A DNA stretch of 15,339 bases, taken from Faucicola sp041855445. GTDB taxonomy: Bacteria; Pseudomonadota; Gammaproteobacteria; Pseudomonadales; Moraxellaceae. The position numbers were made by a program, and so were the translations under genes. The stretch spans positions 1 to 15,339 of the forward strand of contig JBHAEG010000028.1 of assembly GCA_041855445.1 (NCBI GenBank). Reading direction: 5' to 3'. This document shows positions 1 to 7,351 of this stretch, piece after piece. The notes below the pieces were generated by a model that was not told the DNA's origin, ran no database searches, and worked only from the letters and a program-made list of their open reading frames with translations. How positions within the stretch are numbered: the stretch's first letter is position 1; every line of letters begins with the position of its first letter.

Positions 1-141
1 TAAAATAAGAAAAATTTTTTATATAACAATTATCGACTTTACAAAATAATTCTGTTAGAATTCTCATTAAAAGAAAACTTTTTTCATGAGTTATAAATTA
101 ATACTAATTTTTAGTTTATATTTAATAAATATTTAAATAAT

Positions 142-957
142 ATGAATTTTTTAAAAAAAATATTTGGTATAAAAAATATACTACCAAATAATAATACCTC
201 ACAAAATTATAAAGATTTAGTTGTTTTAGGCTCATCATCAACAGAATTATTTGATTATATATTTGGTGATAATCCACAATATCATCCTTTCTGGGCGAGT
301 GGCTGGTGTATTAGACATCTTAAAAACAAACAAAATTATCAGGACTATATTAGACTTTTGCTAAATTGTATTAAGAAAGATTCTATTATTTTTTTAAATT
401 TTGGTAATGCCGATATTGATTTTATTTTACGAAGAAAAATCTATTCCTTAGATTTTACACAATCTGACATTGAACAATTTGGCCTAGAAATAATTGATGG
501 TATTATATTTTTAAAAGAATTTTTAATTTCTTTGGGCTTTTCTGACAAAAATATTTATTGTGTATTTGCCAACCCTCCCGTAGATTTAGATGATAATTAT
601 TGGTTAAAATTTGATGGTTTTCCAGCAATTGATTTAAAAATTAGATCTAATGTACATTTAAAAGTAATGACTGAAATATTAAATTTTATCAATGTTATTG
701 ATGCAACTCCTAATTTAGTAGATAAAAAATCAGAATTATTCGTTTTAGATAAAAAATTTATGAAAACAGATTATGATGATCATCATCAAGATTATTCAAA
801 AACTCAAAAAATTGTTTGGGAGGAAATTCAAAAAAGAAATATTATCGGGTTGATTACAGCAAGAACAAGGTTCCATACATGTTTATATCCTCATGAACAT
901 GAAGAAATAGATGATTTAGTTAAAAAATGTAGACCTAGACTTAGAACTTGTTATTAA
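142..957 (+). CDS. SGNH/GDSL-like protein of the surface-glycan cluster (possible glycan O-acyltransferase or esterase)
   Basis: The 271-residue protein carries features of the SGNH fold. There is a GSSST block at residues 30-34 after a hydrophobic strand, where S32 is the likely nucleophile. A second block, NFGNADID (residues 87-94 region), sits where SGNH proteins place their Gly/Asn block. A DDHH motif at 212-215 is followed by a helix, as in the usual DxxH catalytic pair. There is no signal peptide or membrane segment, so it is probably cytoplasmic. It sits 20 bases before the glycosyltransferase gene, so a role in modifying the same glycan (O-acylation or its removal) is inferred from context only. 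The ATG at 142 has no clear Shine-Dalgarno sequence. The Gly/Asn block is not canonical, so the family call is moderate and the reaction is unknown. The gene is very AT-rich. Confidence 0.55.
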   Translation: MNFLKKIFGIKNILPNNNTSQNYKDLVVLGSSSTELFDYIFGDNPQYHPFWASGWCIRHLKNKQNYQDYIRLLLNCIKKDSIIFLNFGNADIDFILRRKIYSLDFTQSDIEQFGLEIIDGIIFLKEFLISLGFSDKNIYCVFANPPVDLDDNYWLKFDGFPAIDLKIRSNVHLKVMTEILNFINVIDATPNLVDKKSELFVLDKKFMKTDYDDHHQDYSKTQKIVWEEIQKRNIIGLITARTRFHTCLYPHEHEEIDDLVKKCRPRLRTCY

Positions 958-977
958 TAAAATAAAAGGTTAATACA

Positions 978-2819
978 ATGCACGAATTTATTTTACAAAA
1001 TTTTATTTTTCCAAATTCAAAAATATGTGATATTAAAGAAATGTTCTTTCGTTCTAATGCTCATTGGAATTCAGAATTAGGATTACTACAGGCAAACTCT
1101 CCTACTCATATTGATTTTCACTCTTATTTTAACATTATTCCTATTAAACACTATAGTGAATATTTAGGAGTTAAACATATTGATTTATTTGCAAAATTTG
1201 AAGGTAAAGCCGAATTTCTACTATATGTAAATATTATGGGATATGCTGAACCAAAATTAATACACAATGTAATTATGGAGTCTCATAATTCATTTCAAAG
1301 AATGGACATTGGTAAATTTATTGATATTAGTAATTTTAATGGATATGCTTACCTTGTCATTAATTCTCATTCAAATAAATTTATTATGAAAGAGTGTTTC
1401 GTTTCTTGTTTGTCTGATAGAGAACCTGTAAAAGTAGGTATTATCAGCTGTACTTTTAAAAGAGAGCAAGAATTATTAAGAACAATTGACTGCATAGAAA
1501 GAAGTTTTTTAGACGATAAATTTGTATTTAAAAATTGTCAATTGTTTGTCATTGATAACGATCAAAAGCAAGTACTAAAAATAAAAGAAACTAAAAAAAT
1601 ACATCATCTATCCAACAAAAATCTAGGTGGAGCAGGTGGTTTCACAAGAGGTATTATAGAATGTATTGAAAACAACTTAGATTATGTTTTGTTGTGTGAT
1701 GATGATATTTTAGCTTTTGGTGAAGTTTTTAGACGAACTATCGTTGTTTTATCTCTCATGTTAGACCCTAAAAAAGGGGTACATGGTTGTATGCTTGAAG
1801 AAGAAAGTAAATTCACTTTACATGAGGTTGGAGAATATTTTGATATCGAAAAGCGTTTTCATATTAATCAACATTATGGTAAAAATATGACCAATATCTC
1901 TGATATAAAAACAGTAACTTTTGAGTCAATTGGAACATCAAAAAGCTCAAATATGTTTGGTTGGTGGTTTACTGCCTTTCCAATATCATTATTTAAGGAA
2001 ATTGGATTACCATTACCTGTTTTTGTATCTGGTGATGACTTAGAATTTGGTTTACGAGCATACAAACATGGATATAGTGCATACATTTCCCCTACTATAT
2101 CTGTATGGCATCCATCTCATATGTCACAACATGCTCCTATCAGAAACTATTTTATTACAAGAAATAGATTTGGCTACTTTCCATTACATACGAGCCAAAA
2201 AACTTTAGAAGTACTTTTTAAAAACTCAATAAAAAGAACCTATCATTTATTACTTACAAAACGTTATGCAACAGCTGAATCAAATATTCTTGCATTGGAA
2301 GATTTCATCAGAGGTTCTGAATGGTTTAATGAAGATTTATCTTATTGGATTAAAAATCTTAAGTATATATCTCAAGAAAAAACCCAACCTTTATACTCTG
2401 ATAAATGGTTAGTTCCTACCGTTTTAAATCATTTAACCAATGCTCAAAAAAATAAAAAGAATAAAATTCTATCTAAACTTACATTTAACGGACATTTATT
2501 TGGCAGTCATTTTCATAAACCTGCAAATGATCCTTCTTCACCACATCATGTATGTATCCCCCAGGGAGTTAATCCCTATAATAAAGACATTGAAAAAATG
2601 ACCTTTAGAGCATCTAGTATTTTATATTTTGACCCTAGATTTTCTGTTGGTTATAGAGTAAAACATAATTCAAAGAAATTTTGGATGCTGTATTATAGAT
2701 TACAAAAAGTCAATATGATTGGAAGGATAAAAATATCTGAGTTATATAATTCTTATAAATCAAAAGGAGAAGAAGTAATTACTGTAGAATGGTGGAAAAA
2801 ACGCTTAGGGGTAAAATAA
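978..2819 (+). CDS. GlfT2-like galactofuranosyltransferase (GT2 family, GT-A fold)
   Basis: The 613-residue protein has the layout of mycobacterial GlfT2. It has an N-terminal beta-sandwich-like region (about 1-145), a GT-A domain (about 150-400) opening with VGIISCTFKRE, and a helical C-terminal region. The nucleotide-sugar and metal motif is D241-D242-D243 in LLCDDDI. NLGGAGGFTRG at 215-225 and FGWWFTAFP near 327-335 match GlfT family signatures. D353-D354 would hold the catalytic base, and W377-H378 the metal ligand. The D354-to-H378 distance of 24 residues equals the D372-to-H396 distance I recall for GlfT2. The family moves galactofuranose from UDP-Galf onto a growing galactan at the inner membrane face. 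AAAGG at 965-969 supports the ATG. The gene lies one base before the pyruvyl transferase gene, so the two are probably co-transcribed. The exact sugar and linkage cannot be read from sequence. Confidence 0.85.
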   Translation: MHEFILQNFIFPNSKICDIKEMFFRSNAHWNSELGLLQANSPTHIDFHSYFNIIPIKHYSEYLGVKHIDLFAKFEGKAEFLLYVNIMGYAEPKLIHNVIMESHNSFQRMDIGKFIDISNFNGYAYLVINSHSNKFIMKECFVSCLSDREPVKVGIISCTFKREQELLRTIDCIERSFLDDKFVFKNCQLFVIDNDQKQVLKIKETKKIHHLSNKNLGGAGGFTRGIIECIENNLDYVLLCDDDILAFGEVFRRTIVVLSLMLDPKKGVHGCMLEEESKFTLHEVGEYFDIEKRFHINQHYGKNMTNISDIKTVTFESIGTSKSSNMFGWWFTAFPISLFKEIGLPLPVFVSGDDLEFGLRAYKHGYSAYISPTISVWHPSHMSQHAPIRNYFITRNRFGYFPLHTSQKTLEVLFKNSIKRTYHLLLTKRYATAESNILALEDFIRGSEWFNEDLSYWIKNLKYISQEKTQPLYSDKWLVPTVLNHLTNAQKNKKNKILSKLTFNGHLFGSHFHKPANDPSSPHHVCIPQGVNPYNKDIEKMTFRASSILYFDPRFSVGYRVKHNSKKFWMLYYRLQKVNMIGRIKISELYNSYKSKGEEVITVEWWKKRLGVK

Positions 2820-2820
2820 T

Positions 2821-3969
2821 ATGAAAAAATTAAATCATAAAGTCTTTTACTTAGTCTCACAGGCAGGTTTTGGCAACCTAGGTGACGAACTTATTTTAAG
2901 AGAGTGGTTACACAAAATTGATAATATATATGGTGAAAATGCAACAGTTTATATAGATGTATCACAACCAAGTATCTGTCAATTCATGCTTGCCACTTGC
3001 TCATTTTCGCTTAATATCAAAGTGCAAGATATACTATGGAATATATCTCGACAACATCCTGTAGAGGCAGGCCTATCTCTTAAAAATGAATTAATGCCAT
3101 ATTTAGAAAATTTTAGTAAAGTTGAAATAGTTCATATCCTTGGAGGTGGTTACATTAATGATACATGGGAATTTAATAAAAATCTTATAACTTTATGTAA
3201 ATTTATTCAAGATTTTTGTGGATGTAAATTATTTGCAACAGGTATAGGATTGTTTCCATTTGAAACTCAAAATTTAAAAAAATACCGATTTTTTATAAAT
3301 GCCTTAAAAAAATTTGAATTTGTTGATGTTAGAGATGAAGAATCCTATAAAATTCTTAACAATCTTGATACAGAAATTATAAAACAGCAAACATGTGATG
3401 ATATTTTTTTAGCTGAAAAACATAGATTAATAAATAATGAAAAATTACAAACCAATAAACAAAAAAAACTTTGTATTTTTCTTTCAGGCGGTGATTTAGT
3501 TATTAATTATACTATAGATTTAATTGAATTTTCGGTTAATCAAAAAAAGATATCAAACGTTTTATTTATTTGTTGTACAGATGACGATTTAGTGCAAGTA
3601 AAGAAAATTATAGTTTACTTTAATCTATATAAAAATCTTAATTTTCAAATAATCTCATTTTTTGAAGCATTTATAAAACCCTTACAATTAAATCAAGATG
3701 ATATGTTTTTTTGTACAAGATTTCATGGTCATCTTTTAGCATCATTATCAGGGGCTACTGGAATTTGTGCATCTACAACACCATATTATGATGTCAAACA
3801 TCAATCACTAATAAAGCTTGGTTCTGGATTTGCTATGATAGGTATGCATGACAATAAAATTTCAGATTGGATGTTTGATAGAACTTCGCACGAAAACTTT
3901 AGTTTGCTATACAATGAACTTAATAATCTAAAAGAAAAAATATTTTCGTTAATCTATGTTGATAAATAA
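2821..3969 (+). CDS. Polysaccharide pyruvyl transferase family protein
   Basis: The 382-residue protein shows the marks of the polysaccharide pyruvyl transferase family (CsaB/WcaK/ExoV-like). These are an N-terminal FGNLGDELI stretch (residues 17-25), GGGYIND (108-114) closing the first Rossmann-like half, and TRFHGHLLASLSG (299-311) in the C-terminal half, where RFHGH is the family hallmark. These enzymes transfer pyruvate from phosphoenolpyruvate to a sugar as a ketal, adding a negative charge to exopolysaccharide, capsule or cell-wall glycan. It starts one base after the glycosyltransferase stop, with AGGGG at 2807-2811 as ribosome binding site. It is the last gene of the cluster before the hairpin at 4011-4044. 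The acceptor is unknown. From context it may be a galactofuranose-containing chain. It is AT-rich like its two neighbours. Confidence 0.87.
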   Translation: MKKLNHKVFYLVSQAGFGNLGDELILREWLHKIDNIYGENATVYIDVSQPSICQFMLATCSFSLNIKVQDILWNISRQHPVEAGLSLKNELMPYLENFSKVEIVHILGGGYINDTWEFNKNLITLCKFIQDFCGCKLFATGIGLFPFETQNLKKYRFFINALKKFEFVDVRDEESYKILNNLDTEIIKQQTCDDIFLAEKHRLINNEKLQTNKQKKLCIFLSGGDLVINYTIDLIEFSVNQKKISNVLFICCTDDDLVQVKKIIVYFNLYKNLNFQIISFFEAFIKPLQLNQDDMFFCTRFHGHLLASLSGATGICASTTPYYDVKHQSLIKLGSGFAMIGMHDNKISDWMFDRTSHENFSLLYNELNNLKEKIFSLIYVDK

Positions 3970-4010
3970 AATTTATAAACTATAGAAATGAAATTTTCAA
4001 TTGGTGTTTA

Positions 4011-4044
4011 AAAAATAAGCTAGGATTAAACCCAGCTTATTTTT
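4011..4044. terminator. Bidirectional rho-independent terminator between converging genes
   Basis: A perfect 11-bp stem pairs 4011-4021 (AAAAATAAGCT) with 4034-4044. It is extended past one A/C mismatch by two G-C pairs, leaving a 6-base loop (ATTAAA). The A-run on one side and the T-run on the other give a U-tract in both directions. It can end the glycan operon (stop at 3969) and the tannase-family gene on the other strand (stop at 4060). Confidence 0.85.
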
Positions 4045-4059
4045 ATTTAATCAATAAAT

Positions 4060-5601
4060 TCATTGTTCATTTACTGTTTTTTTAATCCATGCAAACAGCT
4101 CTTCTAAATCATAATCTCCACCATGTCCCTGTCCCCAAGGCATCGCAAAATCTACTTGCCTGCCTTGATTTTGCAATTTGGTTGCCACAATCGTTGCTAT
4201 CGCCAGTGACGTATCACGGTCATTTGTCCCAACACGAATTCTCCAGTTTTTTGGTGTTTTAGAATTTTGTGCTAAATAATACAATGGGTTCATCATTTTT
4301 ATAATTTGACTATCTGCTAAAGTCGCCCCCGCCTTACGGCTATGTTTCATACTAAAATCAGTAAAATGTTGGCTATCTAATTTTTCTGTACCAAATAGCT
4401 GATTTTCTCCTGCGGATAAATCTACCGCATCAAATGCAGGAGGTGTTTTTTGTCGCCCAACTGTTTGATTGTACAATGAAAAATCAACTGATGTTACTTT
4501 ATTATTATGAACTGTTACCCATGATATTTTTGATAAATCCTCTCCAGAATTTATCGCATTTTGTGCAGATTTTACAATATAAGAAGTTACTAAATCTTTA
4601 AATGACCCATGACCATTTTTATCTAGAACTAGCAATTTACCTTGACTATCTTTTAATTGTAATTGATTAATATAATCAGGAAACAATGGTTTTAGCTGAT
4701 TGGATAATTGAATTTGTTCGGCGGTTAATGTGCCTTTTACCAGTTTCCGCTCGACTTTAAAATCAAGCATACTAATATCCATTTTTTGATAATCATTGAC
4801 ACCGTTAAACTGCCATTCATACGCCATATCCGCATGTTCTAAATCCGTAATTGGACAATAAGCAGAAACTGCAAAAATATCATCGCTAGCTGGTGCAGAA
4901 CCTAATTGTTTTAAATATGGTTCATAATCTTTTTGATTACCTGTTGCCCCCAATAACACGGATAATGCCCCACCTGCACTGGTGCCATTAGAAATTATTT
5001 TATTTGCATCACCTAACATTACTTTATCATTAAATTTTAAATAACGTACTGCAGATTTTAAATCAATAATCGCATTTGGGGCTTTTCCTGTGTACACACC
5101 CTCGCTATTTTTTGTCGTACGTCCTCTTGCTCCAGCAGATGCCACAACATAACCTTTTGATAAAGCAACTAATAATGAATTAGCTTGTTTACTGCGTTCA
5201 TCAATACCGACAGTGGCAGGTTTCGCAGGCATATAACCACCAACATTATTTGTGAAAAATATTGGTGCGGTATCTTTAGTAAATCCATCAATCGTTTTAT
5301 TAGCAAAATAATCATCTGGAATATAAATATTCATATTTTGATAAGTGCTATCAACTGGATTTGCAACATAAACAATATTTTCATATGCTCGATAACGAAT
5401 TGTTTTTCCGTCATACGTTGCTGATTGTATTGTATATGGTTGTTTACTAAAATCTAAGATGTGACTTTTTGTAGATGCAGGATTTGGCAATAAAGTTGAG
5501 TTATCCATATTAGCAGATTTTTCATTGATATGACTGCAAGCCGACAATAAAACCAATTGGCAAGCTATTGTTAATTTTGTTAAGAGCAGAAATTTTGACA
5601 T
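4060..5601 (-). CDS. Tannase-family (subtype B) alpha/beta hydrolase, lipoprotein
   Basis: The 513-residue protein begins with a lipoprotein signal (LVLLSAC, acceptor C22), so it is probably anchored to a membrane on the outside of the inner membrane. Family evidence is the nucleophile elbow NGTSAGG (S208), the run CPITDLEHADMAYEW near 249-263, and a C-terminal D461 in GTNDRDTS followed by H493 in GQGHGGDYD. The 32-residue Asp-His distance is the same as D419-H451 that I recall for Lactobacillus plantarum tannase. Tannases hydrolyse galloyl ester and depside bonds. The true substrate here may be another aromatic ester. I chose the ATG at 5601 because AAGGTGAG (5606-5613) precedes it and the signal peptide starts there. 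An upstream ATG at 5673 lies inside the regulator gene and would bury the signal. It follows the IclR gene by 10 bases. Confidence 0.82.
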   Translation of the reverse strand: MSKFLLLTKLTIACQLVLLSACSHINEKSANMDNSTLLPNPASTKSHILDFSKQPYTIQSATYDGKTIRYRAYENIVYVANPVDSTYQNMNIYIPDDYFANKTIDGFTKDTAPIFFTNNVGGYMPAKPATVGIDERSKQANSLLVALSKGYVVASAGARGRTTKNSEGVYTGKAPNAIIDLKSAVRYLKFNDKVMLGDANKIISNGTSAGGALSVLLGATGNQKDYEPYLKQLGSAPASDDIFAVSAYCPITDLEHADMAYEWQFNGVNDYQKMDISMLDFKVERKLVKGTLTAEQIQLSNQLKPLFPDYINQLQLKDSQGKLLVLDKNGHGSFKDLVTSYIVKSAQNAINSGEDLSKISWVTVHNNKVTSVDFSLYNQTVGRQKTPPAFDAVDLSAGENQLFGTEKLDSQHFTDFSMKHSRKAGATLADSQIIKMMNPLYYLAQNSKTPKNWRIRVGTNDRDTSLAIATIVATKLQNQGRQVDFAMPWGQGHGGDYDLEELFAWIKKTVNEQ

Positions 5602-5605
5602 ATTA

Positions 5606-5613
5606 CTCACCTT
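5606..5613 (-). promoter_or_regulatory. Ribosome binding site that fixes the start of the tannase-family gene
   Basis: On the minus strand, AAGGTGAG lies just upstream of the ATG at 5601 and overlaps the stop codon of the regulator gene (5612-5614). This argues for start at 5601 and for coupled translation of the two genes. Confidence 0.7.
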
Positions 5614-6367
5614 ATATACTATTAAAAAACATTTGATGAATATTTTCTGCTGCCTTTCGCATTTCAGGTTCAAATGCCTTTAATTCTGCCAAACTCATAC
5701 GAATGGTCGGAGCATGAGCATATAATGATGCAATATAACGTCCTTCATTATCATTAATCGGCACTGAAACAGCCACCATTTCTGAAATAAATTCTTCATT
5801 ATCAACACCAAGCTGTTGGTCTTTTATCATATCCAATTCAGCATTTAATTTATCAATATCCGTAATAGTATTTTTAGTAAATTTCACCAAAGGTAAATTT
5901 TGTAAAACATTACTGCGTTCAATTGGTGTTAATGTACTCAAATAAAGCTTACCTGTGGACGTACACCACATTGGCGAACCTGAGCCAACAGGCAAGTAAA
6001 ATTGCAATGGTAATTGAGTATGCACCCTGTCTGTATAAAACATTTGCAATTTATAAGGCACTGCAATACCACACGTTTCGCCAATAATATTGACCAAACG
6101 TTGTAAAATAACTCGGCGTTGTGTCATTGCCTGTTTACTTTGCCATAAATGTACCGCAATACGTTGAGTGCGTGAAGCTGGAATAATTGTGCCATTTAAA
6201 TCAACTCGTACAAAATTTTCTTCCTGTAATTGTTGAATTAAACGGTGCATCGTTGGTTTTGGAATATCTAAAATTTCTGACAAATCCAATGGCGTTAATG
6301 GACGTTTAGCACTAGACACAGCTTCAATAATTTGTAAAACACGGGTGATAGAAGATACACGAGACAT
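5612..6367 (-). CDS. IclR-family transcriptional regulator
   Basis: The 251-residue protein has the usual IclR length. An N-terminal winged helix-turn-helix covers about residues 4-66: SITRVLQIIEAV, then LTPLDLSEILDIPKPTMHRLIQQL, then the wing ending near residue 65. A C-terminal effector-binding domain follows, with the family-typical GSPMWCTSTGKLYLSTL stretch and AVSVPINDNEGR near the end. IclR proteins are cytoplasmic dimers that often control breakdown of aromatic or other carbon compounds in response to a small acid. It is the first gene of a two-gene unit with the tannase-family lipoprotein, so that gene is its most likely target, with a tannin-derived or related aromatic acid as possible effector (inference). 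A sigma70-type promoter lies at 6403-6430, where autoregulation would be expected. Confidence 0.9.
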   Translation of the reverse strand: MSRVSSITRVLQIIEAVSSAKRPLTPLDLSEILDIPKPTMHRLIQQLQEENFVRVDLNGTIIPASRTQRIAVHLWQSKQAMTQRRVILQRLVNIIGETCGIAVPYKLQMFYTDRVHTQLPLQFYLPVGSGSPMWCTSTGKLYLSTLTPIERSNVLQNLPLVKFTKNTITDIDKLNAELDMIKDQQLGVDNEEFISEMVAVSVPINDNEGRYIASLYAHAPTIRMSLAELKAFEPEMRKAAENIHQMFFNSI

Positions 6368-6402
6368 AAAATTAATAAAATATAAAATGATTAAATTTAT
6401 TC

Positions 6403-6430
6403 AGTATAACAAGTTTTTTTTGCTCTGCAA
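6403..6430 (-). promoter_or_regulatory. Sigma70-type promoter for the IclR-tannase unit
   Basis: On the minus strand, a -35 TTGCAG (6425-6430) and a -10 TATACT (6403-6408) are separated by 16 bases that include an A8 run. The -10 lies about 35 bases upstream of the regulator ATG. No clean operator palindrome was found nearby. The divergent xthA gene starts at 6506 and I found no convincing promoter for it in 6431-6505. Confidence 0.55.
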
Positions 6431-6505
6431 GTGATTAATATTGCTTTGCGATAGAATTTTTGCGATGATTAAGGGTTAAATGTAAATTTTAGTTTTGAGC
6501 AATTT

Positions 6506-7327
6506 ATGACCCGTTTTGTAAGTTTTAATATTAATGGCATTCGTGCCAGACAACATCAACTAGAAGCTTTAACTGATATCATCAATCCTGAAATCATCGG
6601 ACTACAAGAAACCAAAGTTGAAGATAGCAAATTTCCATTAAAAGACGTTGAAAAACTAGGCTATCATGTGGAGTTTTTTGGGCAAAAATCCCATTATGGC
6701 GTTGCCTTGTTATCAAAAACTGCTCCCATTTTTGTACAAAAAGGATTTTTACATGACACTGAAATTTCACAACGCCGTTTAATTCATGCCCGTTATCAAC
6801 TAGGCGGACAAGAAATTGATGTGATTAATGGCTATTTTCCACAAGGCGAAAGCCGTCATCATGATATTAAATTTCCAATGAAGCGGGCATTTTATCAAGA
6901 TTTAACCCAATATATTCAACAGCTTAAACAACAAAATCGACAAATTATTTTGATGGGTGATATGAATATTTCACCACAAGATGCAGATATCGGCATTGGT
7001 GAAATAAACGCTCAACGCTGGTTGCGAATGGGTTCATGCTCGTTTTTGCCTGAAGAGCGAGAATGGTATCAAACGTTAATGGCTCAAGATTTAACCGATA
7101 CTTATCGTTTACATTATCCACAAAGTCGAGATTTTTTTAGCTGGTTTGATTATCGTTCAAAAGGTTTTAATGACACGCCAAAACGTGGATTGCGTATCGA
7201 CCATATTTTATGCACGCCACAGCTTGCCGAATTTTGCCAAAATGCAGGTATTAGCTACGAGTTGCGAGGTATGGAAAAACCCTCTGACCATGCACCTGTT
7301 TGGGCAGAGTTTAATTTTAATCAATAA
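6506..7327 (+). CDS. xthA: Exodeoxyribonuclease III
   Basis: The 273-residue protein is close to the 268 residues of E. coli exonuclease III. It keeps the exonuclease-endonuclease-phosphatase active site: N8 in SFNINGIRAR, E35 in GLQETK, Y110 in INGYFPQG, D152 and N154 in MGDMNISP, D232 and H233 in RIDHIL, and D261-H262 in SDHAP. The enzyme cuts DNA at abasic sites and removes 3'-blocking groups left by oxidative damage, so it belongs to base excision repair in the cytoplasm. It is transcribed away from the IclR gene and is followed by argJ after 24 bases, so the two may share a transcript although their roles are unrelated. The start at 6506 gives the expected N-terminus. There is no strong ribosome binding site before it. 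Confidence 0.93.
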   Translation: MTRFVSFNINGIRARQHQLEALTDIINPEIIGLQETKVEDSKFPLKDVEKLGYHVEFFGQKSHYGVALLSKTAPIFVQKGFLHDTEISQRRLIHARYQLGGQEIDVINGYFPQGESRHHDIKFPMKRAFYQDLTQYIQQLKQQNRQIILMGDMNISPQDADIGIGEINAQRWLRMGSCSFLPEEREWYQTLMAQDLTDTYRLHYPQSRDFFSWFDYRSKGFNDTPKRGLRIDHILCTPQLAEFCQNAGISYELRGMEKPSDHAPVWAEFNFNQ

Positions 7328-7351
7328 TTTTTTGTAAATAAGGAATAGAAT

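Noticed and set aside
48..62. Small inverted repeat AATTCT-GTT-AGAATT upstream of the first gene
   Set aside because: Six base pairs in a very AT-rich region can occur by chance, with no U-tract or promoter geometry to give it meaning.
5185..5424. Plus-strand open frame of 79 codons inside the tannase-family gene
   Set aside because: Antisense shadow of a gene with a full catalytic triad; low-complexity Ile/Asn-rich translation.
5602..5673. Longer N-terminus for the tannase-family protein starting at 5673
   Set aside because: It lies inside the regulator gene, lacks a ribosome binding site, and would place 24 residues ahead of a lipoprotein signal peptide.
6431..6505. Promoter for xthA (TTGCTT at 6441, TAGAAT at 6452)
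   Set aside because: These hexamers do not pair at 16-18 base spacing with each other or with another good partner, so I could not support a specific site.
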